From Rhizobium rosettiformans (GTDB lineage: Bacteria > Pseudomonadota > Alphaproteobacteria > Rhizobiales > Rhizobiaceae), in contig NZ_CP032405.1 of assembly GCF_016806065.1 (NCBI RefSeq), forward strand, positions 3,314,001-3,378,000: a DNA stretch of 64,000 nt, read 5' to 3'. Shown here piece by piece: positions 58,757 to 64,000 of the stretch; position 1 is the first letter of the stretch; each line of letters starts with the position of its first letter. The position numbers and the translations under genes are program-made. Under the pieces are notes generated by a model. The model made no database searches and was not told the origin of the DNA. It worked only from the letters and a program-made list of their open reading frames with translations.

Positions 58757-59171
58757 CGTTCAGCAGAGTGGCCCGATGGCCTTGCGGGGGCATTGCCTGT
58801 GTGGAGGTGTGCGCTTCCGTACCTCTGGACCCGTCCGCAGCTCTGGTCATTGCCATTGCGAGAGCTGCCGCAGGGCTGCCTCTTCACCTGTAACGACCTT
58901 CTTCACCGTTCCGCGCGACAGCGCGCGCTTCGAAGGAGACAGTCTGCACTTTTACGCCTCATCCGCGGGTGTGCGGCGCGGCTTCTGCGGCAATTGCGGA
59001 TCGCCCATGTCATTCGAGACTGAGCGGCGCCCTGATGATATCGATTTCTACGTCGCGAGCCTTGCTGATGGGCTTTCCGTAGCGATCCGCGAGCACTGGC
59101 ACTGGGACGAGCGCGTCGACTGGCTCAACATAGTGGACGACTTGCCAAAGGGGCGAGGTGGCGTCTCTTGA
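58749..59171 (+). CDS. GFA-family (Gfa-like) zinc-binding protein
   Basis: The 140-aa protein has the Cys pattern GHCLCGGVRF, GHCHCESCRRA and GFCGNCGSPMSFE, as in the Gfa (glutathione-dependent formaldehyde-activating) family of zinc-binding enzymes. It overlaps the cobN stop by eight bases and is followed by cobO, so it is part of this transcript. A link to cobalamin is not known. Confidence 0.88.
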   Translation: MSDVQQSGPMALRGHCLCGGVRFRTSGPVRSSGHCHCESCRRAASSPVTTFFTVPRDSARFEGDSLHFYASSAGVRRGFCGNCGSPMSFETERRPDDIDFYVASLADGLSVAIREHWHWDERVDWLNIVDDLPKGRGGVS

Positions 59172-59256
59172 AGACGGGTAGAGGGCGCGGTCACCGTTGT
59201 AGTAAACCGCAACCCATCTGGTTCGCAAAAAAAATCAATAGTTCCGGGAGTATGAC

Positions 59257-59889
59257 ATGACTGAGGAAACCATTGCCACCGCCGAGAGCGATCTCGCCCG
59301 CCACGCGGAAAAGATGGCCAAGAAGAAGGCTGCGCGCGACAAGATCATGGCGACGAAGACCGGCGAGAAGGGCCTGATCATCGTTCATACCGGCAAGGGC
59401 AAGGGCAAGTCGTCTGCTGCCTTCGGCATGATTTTCCGACACATCGCACACGGCAAGAAATGCGCCGTGGTCCAGTTCATCAAGGGCGCCATGTCAACAG
59501 GCGAACGGGACATGATCCTCAAGCATTTCTCGGATCTCTGCGACTTCCACACCATGGGTGAAGGCTTCACCTGGGAGACACAGGACAAGGCCCGCGACAT
59601 AGAAATGGCTCAGGCCGCCTGGGAGAAGGCCAAGGAACTGATCCGCGATCCCTTGAATTCCATGGTGCTGCTCGATGAGGTGAACATCGCCATCCGCTAC
59701 GACTATATCGATCTCGCCGAAGTGCTGGAATTCCTGGCGACAGAGAAACCGCCGATGACTCATGTCGTCTTGACTGGTCGCAACGCCAAGGACGAGCTGA
59801 TTGAACTTGCCGATCTCGTGACGGAGATGGAACTGGTAAAGCACCCCTTCCGCTCGGGCATCAAGGCTCAGATCGGCGTGGAGTACTGA
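59257..59889 (+). CDS. cobO: Corrinoid adenosyltransferase CobO (BtuR/CobA type)
   Basis: It adds the adenosyl group to cob(I)yrinic acid diamide. The 210-aa protein shows GLIIVHTGKGKGKSSAAFGM (P-loop), VVQFIKGAMSTGERD and LLDEVNIAIRYDYIDL, typical of the CobA/CobO/BtuR ATP:corrinoid adenosyltransferases. Its stop is three bases from the convergent TSUP gene stop. Confidence 0.96.
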   Translation: MTEETIATAESDLARHAEKMAKKKAARDKIMATKTGEKGLIIVHTGKGKGKSSAAFGMIFRHIAHGKKCAVVQFIKGAMSTGERDMILKHFSDLCDFHTMGEGFTWETQDKARDIEMAQAAWEKAKELIRDPLNSMVLLDEVNIAIRYDYIDLAEVLEFLATEKPPMTHVVLTGRNAKDELIELADLVTEMELVKHPFRSGIKAQIGVEY

Positions 59890-59892
59890 ACC

Positions 59893-60678
59893 TCAGGCCC
59901 CGAGCCAAACACGGATCGGGTTGGTCGGGTCCGCCAGCAGTCGGATGGCGAGTGCGACGCAGGTAACGACCAGCAGCGGCTTGATGATCTTGGCGCCCTT
60001 GCGCATGGCGAAACGCGAACCGGTCTGGGCGCCGAGGAACTGGCCGACGCCCATCAGGAGGCCGACTTTCCAGAGCACCACGCCGCTGGCGACGAAGATC
60101 AGGAAGGCGCCGAGATTCGAGCCGAGGTTCAGAAGTTTCGTATGCGCCGTTGCCTTCAGCATGCCGAAGCCGGCAAGCGAGACGAAGGCGAGCATGAAGA
60201 ACGAGCCGGTGCCGGGGCCGAAGACGCCGTCATAGAGGCCGATCAGCGGCACAAGCGTTACACCGAAGATGAAGGGCGTCATGCGCTGATGGCGGTCTTC
60301 GTCGGAAATGTTCGGCTTCAGCGCAAAATAGAGCGCGATGGCGACCAGCAGGAAGGGCATCAGCACCCGCAGCACGTCGCCTGGCACAACGGTTGCGATC
60401 AAGGCACCGATGGCGCCACCGATCACTGCCATGACAGCCATCGGCAGCTGCTTTTTCAGATCCACGTGACCTTTGCGCGCATAGGCGAGCGTTGCCGACC
60501 CTGCGCCGAACATCGACTGCAGCTTGTTGGTGCCGAGCGTTTCCAGTGGCGGAATGCCCGCGATCAGCATGGCCGGAATGGTGATCAGCCCGCCGCCACC
60601 CGCAATCGAATCGATGAAGCCGGCGATGAAGGCGGCAATGAACAGCAGCAGCAGGGCTTGTAAGGCGAGATCGGCCAC
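59893..60678 (-). CDS. TSUP-family membrane permease
   Basis: The 261-aa protein has the family signature AAFIAGFIDSIAGGGGLITIPAMLIAGIPPLETLGTNKLQS and PGTGSFFMLAFVSLAGFGMLKATAHTKLLNLGSN, with about eight membrane helices. The GTG start at 60678 (VADLALQ) is preferred to the ATG at 60774. TSUP members move sulfite, sulfonates or other anions, and some sit in cobalt contexts. Its place in a cob cluster suggests metal-related transport, but this is inference. Confidence 0.82.
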   Translation of the reverse strand: MADLALQALLLLFIAAFIAGFIDSIAGGGGLITIPAMLIAGIPPLETLGTNKLQSMFGAGSATLAYARKGHVDLKKQLPMAVMAVIGGAIGALIATVVPGDVLRVLMPFLLVAIALYFALKPNISDEDRHQRMTPFIFGVTLVPLIGLYDGVFGPGTGSFFMLAFVSLAGFGMLKATAHTKLLNLGSNLGAFLIFVASGVVLWKVGLLMGVGQFLGAQTGSRFAMRKGAKIIKPLLVVTCVALAIRLLADPTNPIRVWLGA

Positions 60679-60825
60679 GGGGAGACTCGTGAAGGGTGAG
60701 GGAAGGTGGCGCCGTTGTGGACCAAACGCCCCGGCTGTGCAACCGTGCGAGGCCATGTCGTGCAGGTCGCACAAGGGACATTCTGTGAACTGCCGCTTCC
60801 GTCACACAAAGCGCCGCAATCCGGT

Positions 60826-60854
60826 TTGACCGTTTGATAAGGCTTCGATAAAGC
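60826..60854 (+). promoter_or_regulatory. Predicted cbiX promoter
   Basis: TTGACC (60826-60831), 17 bases, TAAAGC (60849-60854). A start near 60861 would give a leader of about 167 nt. Confidence 0.4.
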
Positions 60855-60860
60855 TCGTGG

Positions 60861-61027
60861 TAATGTGCGACGGCGCCTGTTCGACAGGCTGGAAATAGTC
60901 CGGTGCGGCCGACCCAATCAGGGGGCCAATTCCGGAGCTGTCCCAAAGGCCATGGACCACACCTTGCGAGGTGGATGGTTCGGCGCTTCGTACAGGCAGA
61001 AAAAACGAAGCAGGGAGGCCTTTGTCT
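60861..61027 (+). promoter_or_regulatory. Structured 5' leader of cbiX, riboswitch candidate
   Basis: The leader holds GGAAATAGTCCGGTG (60890s) and a later CCGGAGCTG, which resemble the cobalamin-riboswitch core around P4-P5. Nested GGCC/GGCC and CCC/GGG arms lie between them, but no B12 box and no GCCACTG were seen. A 7-bp stem GCTTCGT..ACGAAGC stands just before the AGGGAGG ribosome-binding site. It could be a divergent cobalamin aptamer or a metal or other sensor; class not resolved. The stretch 60679-60860 has no gene. Confidence 0.4.
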
Positions 61028-62407
61028 ATGGCGGAAAAACTCGGAATCATGGTCTGCGGCCACGGCAGCCGTAACCAGAATGCGGCGAAGGAGTTCGCCG
61101 TGATCGCGGAGGCGCTGCGCGCCCGCAATCCCGACATGCCGGTCGAGTACGGCTATCTTGAGTTCTGCAACCCGGTCATTTCGGCCGGTCTCGACAGCCT
61201 GCGTGAACAGGGTGTGACCCGCGTGCTGGCCGTTCCCGGCATGCTGTTTGCCGCCGGCCACGCCAAGAACGACATTCCCTCGGTTCTCAACACATACCAG
61301 GCGCAAAACCCCGGCATGGTGGTCAATTACGGCCGCGAACTCGGCATCGACTTGAAGATGATCCGTGCTGCTGGAGACCGCATCCAGACGGCCGTCGACG
61401 AGGCGAACGAGACATTAGGTTTCGTCGACAAGCACGAGACGCTGTTGACGGTCGTCGGTCGCGGCTCGTCTGATCCTGATGCCAATTCCAATGCCACCAA
61501 GGTCATGCGCATGCTCTGGGAAGGCATGGGCTTCGGCTGGGGGGAGACCTGTTACTCCGGCGTCACCTTCCCACTGGTCGAGCCGGGCCTGACCCATGCC
61601 GCCAAGCTCGGCTACAAGCGCATCGTCGTGTTCCCGTATTTCCTTTTCACCGGCGTGCTGGTGAAGCGCATCTACAGCTACACCGACGAGGTGGCAGCGC
61701 GACATCCCGAGATCCAGTTCGTCAAGGCGAGTTACCTCAATGATCACCCGCTGGTTCTGGATGCCTTCCAGGATCGCGTTCGGGAAATCCTCGAAGGCGC
61801 GGCTGTCATGAATTGCCAGATGTGCAAGTACCGCGAACAGGTGCTCGGCTTCGAAGCCGATGTCGGTCAGCGCCAGGAGAGCCACCATCACCATGTCGAG
61901 GGTATCGGCGGCGGGCTGGAAAACTGTCCTTGCAAGGGAGATTGTGATGCCTCCTGCCGCGATCCGGATTTCTGTCGCGAACACGGCCTGCCGTGGACGC
62001 CGGTGCACAGCCACGCCGAGCCGGCACCGCTGAAACCCGTGCCGGTGGCTGAGGCCTTCGACTATGCAGCGTCCTTCACGCTGGGCGGCAAATACGCAGC
62101 TCTCAAGGACAAGACGCCGGACCCCGAGCTGCAGGCCGTGATGGACACCCCATCCTCGGGCAAGGCGGCGCATCACGAGCATGGACCGAACTGTGGCTGT
62201 GGCCACCACGACCATGATCATGGGCACGACCACAGTCATGACCATGGGCACGACCATCACCATGATGGCCATGATCACGGCCATCACAATCATGCTCATG
62301 GGCACGCACATGAGCATGGCCATTCGCATGGTCACGATCACCACCATGCGGCTTATCCCCATGCCGACCATCCGCTGGGGCCGAAGTCTATGCAGAAGAA
62401 AAAGTAA
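61028..62407 (+). CDS. cbiX: CbiX-type sirohydrochlorin cobaltochelatase with Cys-rich and His-rich tail
   Basis: The first 280 residues hold two chelatase-fold halves (GIMVCGHGSRNQNAAKEF, AVPGMLFAAGHAKNDIP; second half VGRGSSDPDANSN and VFPYFLFTGVLVKRI) with the metal-binding His. Then come MNCQMCKYREQ and ENCPCKGDCDASCRDPDFC, a Cys cluster able to bind Fe-S or metal, and a C-terminal tail of about 60 residues that is nearly half His (HDHGHDHSHDHGHDHHHDG). The 459-aa form resembles large CbiX of Bacillus megaterium. It occurs beside the aerobic CobN route. ATG 61028 follows GGGAGG. Confidence 0.9.
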   Translation: MAEKLGIMVCGHGSRNQNAAKEFAVIAEALRARNPDMPVEYGYLEFCNPVISAGLDSLREQGVTRVLAVPGMLFAAGHAKNDIPSVLNTYQAQNPGMVVNYGRELGIDLKMIRAAGDRIQTAVDEANETLGFVDKHETLLTVVGRGSSDPDANSNATKVMRMLWEGMGFGWGETCYSGVTFPLVEPGLTHAAKLGYKRIVVFPYFLFTGVLVKRIYSYTDEVAARHPEIQFVKASYLNDHPLVLDAFQDRVREILEGAAVMNCQMCKYREQVLGFEADVGQRQESHHHHVEGIGGGLENCPCKGDCDASCRDPDFCREHGLPWTPVHSHAEPAPLKPVPVAEAFDYAASFTLGGKYAALKDKTPDPELQAVMDTPSSGKAAHHEHGPNCGCGHHDHDHGHDHSHDHGHDHHHDGHDHGHHNHAHGHAHEHGHSHGHDHHHAAYPHADHPLGPKSMQKKK

Positions 62408-63525
62408 TGCCGCTCTTCGATCGCATCCTGATCGTCGACTGGTCCGGTGCCGGACAACCGGTCACCGGCAAGAACTCGCTCTGGGCCTGCCTCGCCCGGC
62501 GCGAGGGCGATCGCTGTGAGATCGAGTGGAACGAGAATTTTTCGACCCGTCACGCCTTCATGCAGCGGCTTGATGCGGTGGTCGGCGCAGCCGTTGCCGA
62601 AGGCAAACGCCTGCTCTGCGGCTTCGACTTCGCCTTCGGCTATCCGGCCGGCACCGCCGAGCGGCTGACGGGGGTGCCACACTGGCGTGCCCTCTGGCGC
62701 AAGATCGCCGATGAAATCGAGGATGCGCCTGACAACCGCAACAACCGCTTCGATCTCGCCTCGCGCTGGAACGCAACGCATTTTGCCGGTGAGCCTCGGT
62801 TTTGGGGACGCCCGCACCAGCATGCCTATGCCGATCTCTCCGACAAGAAGCCGCCGGCGCCGACAAAGGCACCGCTTGCCTTTCGCAGATCTGAGCAGTT
62901 CGCCAAGGGGGCTAAGTCCGTCTGGCAACTGACCTATAATGGCTCCGTCGGTAGCCAGACACTGCTCGGGATCGCACGGCTGTCGCGCTTCCTCGACGAA
63001 AGCAGCTACGCTGAACACGTCGCCGTCTGGCCGTTCGAAACCGACTTTGCCACGGCTTTCGAAAAGCCCGTCGTCTTCGCGGAAATCTACCCCTCGCTCT
63101 TCACGCTGGCCTCTCAGGACGAGGTGAAGGATCAGGCGCAGGTCCGCACCGTCGCCGAGGCCTTTCTACGCTTCGATGCGGACGGGCGGCTTCCTAGGCT
63201 GCTGGATCGTCCGCCGATGCTGACCGAAGAAGAGGTGTCAACGTCTATTGCCGAGGAGGGCTGGGTGCTCGGGATCGGGCATCGGGAGCTGGAGATCGCG
63301 GGTGGGGATACCCCCCTCTGGCCTGCCGGCCATCTCTCCCACAAGGGGGGGGAGCGGACTGCGGTGGCCGCCGATATCGCCGCTGATATCGATAGTCTAT
63401 CCGCAACCGCCGGGGCTGCCTTGGGCGACCATGTAGCTGTGGCCGAGGCCGCCACACGGCACCACCCACTCTCCCCCCTTGTGGGGGAGATGTCGCGCAG
63501 CGACAGAGGGGGGTATCCCCGATGA
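62407..63525 (+). CDS. DUF429-like RNase H-fold protein with repeat-derived C-terminus
   Basis: The N-terminus FDRILIVDWSGAGQPVTGKNSLW and LLCGFDFAFGYPAG fit an RNase H-like acidic fold seen in DUF429-type proteins; no precise function is known. The core ends around residue 298. Residues about 299-372 come from a 217-bp inverted-repeat element (63304-63520) and read HLSHKGGERTAV... SPLVGEMSRSDRGG. ATG 62407 overlaps the cbiX stop by one base; its own stop overlaps cobH (ATGA). Confidence 0.75.
   Translation: MPLFDRILIVDWSGAGQPVTGKNSLWACLARREGDRCEIEWNENFSTRHAFMQRLDAVVGAAVAEGKRLLCGFDFAFGYPAGTAERLTGVPHWRALWRKIADEIEDAPDNRNNRFDLASRWNATHFAGEPRFWGRPHQHAYADLSDKKPPAPTKAPLAFRRSEQFAKGAKSVWQLTYNGSVGSQTLLGIARLSRFLDESSYAEHVAVWPFETDFATAFEKPVVFAEIYPSLFTLASQDEVKDQAQVRTVAEAFLRFDADGRLPRLLDRPPMLTEEEVSTSIAEEGWVLGIGHRELEIAGGDTPLWPAGHLSHKGGERTAVAADIAADIDSLSATAGAALGDHVAVAEAATRHHPLSPLVGEMSRSDRGGYPR
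63304..63520. repeat. 217-bp MITE-like element with 17-bp perfect terminal inverted repeats
   Basis: GGGGATACCCCCCTCTG (63304-63320) and its exact reverse complement (63504-63520) bound the element; the homology of the arms extends imperfectly inwards for another 30 bases (CTCCCACAAGGGG / CCCCCTTGTGGGGGAG). It carries no gene of its own. It ends one base before the cobH start, so its GAGGGGGG supplies the purine-rich sequence upstream of cobH. Confidence 0.8.
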
Positions 63526-64000
63526 CGTCGCCCCTCGACTACATCCGCGACCCCGCCGAAATCTACCGCCAGTCCTTCGCCACCATCCGCGCGGAAGCCG
63601 CACTCGATCGTTTCCCCACGGTCCTCCAGCCACTGGTCATTCGCCTCATCCATGCCTGCGGCATGGTCGATCTCGCCGATGATATCAGATGGTCGGCCGG
63701 TGCCTTCGAGGCCGGTGCCGCAGCGCTTGAAAAGGGGGCTCCAGTTCTTGTCGATGTCGAGATGGTCCGCCACGGCGTGATCCGCCGGCTGCTTCCGGCC
63801 GAAAACGAGATCCTATGCCTGTTGAATGACGAGCGCGTGCGGCCCAAGGCCGAGGAGATTGGCAATACCCGCTCCGCTGCCCAGGTTGATCTCTGGGACG
63901 AACATCTCGGAGGGGCAGTGGTCGCGATCGGCAACGCGCCGACGGCGCTCTTCCGTCTTCTGGAGCGCATCGATGCGGGCGCGCCCAAGCCGGCAATCAT
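63522..64000 (+). CDS. cobH: Precorrin-8X methylmutase CobH, 3' end outside the window
   Basis: CobH moves the C-11 methyl group to C-12 to form hydrogenobyrinate. The frame starts MTSPLDYIRDPAEIYRQSFATIR and runs open to the end of the window with FPTVLQPLVIRLIHACGMVD (the catalytic His region), APVLVDVEMVRHGVIRRLL and AIGNAPTALFRLLERI, all characteristic. About 160 of the usual 210 residues are visible. It overlaps the DUF429 gene by four bases. Confidence 0.94.
   Translation, partial: MTSPLDYIRDPAEIYRQSFATIRAEAALDRFPTVLQPLVIRLIHACGMVDLADDIRWSAGAFEAGAAALEKGAPVLVDVEMVRHGVIRRLLPAENEILCLLNDERVRPKAEEIGNTRSAAQVDLWDEHLGGAVVAIGNAPTALFRLLERIDAGAPKPAI

Noticed and set aside
62170..62370. Tandem short repeats, possible CRISPR or satellite
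   Set aside because: They encode the His-rich tail of CbiX; the repetition comes from CAT/CAC and GAC/GAT codons with no spacers.

Overview
The window is GC-rich, gene-dense chromosomal DNA from an alphaproteobacterium, most likely of the family Rhizobiaceae (Rhizobium/Agrobacterium/Ensifer group). The evidence is the gene orders SPOR-nagZ-scpA-scpB-tatABC-serS-surE-pcm, yajC-secDF-Mth938-phytoene-synthase-like and sufS2-B-C-D-S-T; the aerobic cobalamin genes cobP-cobW-cobN-cobO; Irr- and RirA-like iron operators; and rhizobial palindromic repeats. No rRNA, tRNA, CRISPR array, prophage or insertion sequence was recognised. The genus cannot be fixed from the sequence alone. The two end genes run off the window: a SPOR-domain protein on the left and cobH on the right.

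Layout. 1-18.7 kb is envelope, secretion and housekeeping: SPOR protein, nagZ, scpAB, an ABC ATPase, tatABC, serS, surE-pcm-nlpD, a DUF815 ATPase (minus), yajC, a fused secDF, and homologues of the mitochondrial complex I assembly factors NDUFAF3 and NDUFAF6. 18.7-25.4 kb is mostly minus strand: trmFO, a DUF1127 protein, tyrS, a patatin, a PIN toxin/antitoxin pair and an alpha/beta hydrolase, with anmK on plus. 25.4-36.8 kb carries the SUF Fe-S assembly operon behind a promoter overlapped by RirA-like and Irr-like sites. A minus-strand pyrimidine-degradation operon (rutABCDF, with a near-perfect sigma-54 promoter) lies between sufT and sufA. 36.9-40.2 kb has an Lrp-LysE pair and a LuxR-LuxI quorum-sensing pair followed by two small genes that overlap convergently. 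40.3-46 kb has an orphan FlgC-like protein, a DUF1236 protein and gcvT-gcvH-gcvP under a tandem glycine riboswitch. 46-52.7 kb has copper-related exported proteins, a HemG-like flavoprotein behind an anaerobox, crcB, rluC, a HAD phosphatase, ATP12 and a lipoprotein. 52.7-64 kb is a cobalamin locus: a large cobalamin riboswitch, cobP, cobW, cobN, a GFA-family protein, cobO, a TSUP permease (minus), a CbiX-type chelatase with Cys- and His-rich tail behind a structured leader, a DUF429-like protein and cobH.

How the parts fit together. Several loci are metal or cofactor circuits with visible control DNA: suf (iron), gcv (glycine riboswitch), cob (B12 riboswitch), hemG-like (oxygen box) and rut (sigma-54 plus a RutR-like operator). 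The least ordinary features are the rut operon splitting suf, repeat elements captured inside cobN and at the DUF429/cobH junction, the CbiX gene with its unclassified leader, and the small genes attached to the quorum-sensing locus. Stretches over 300 bases without a gene are 35945-36392, 45749-46171, 52657-53281 and 60679-61027; each is regulatory and described in the features.
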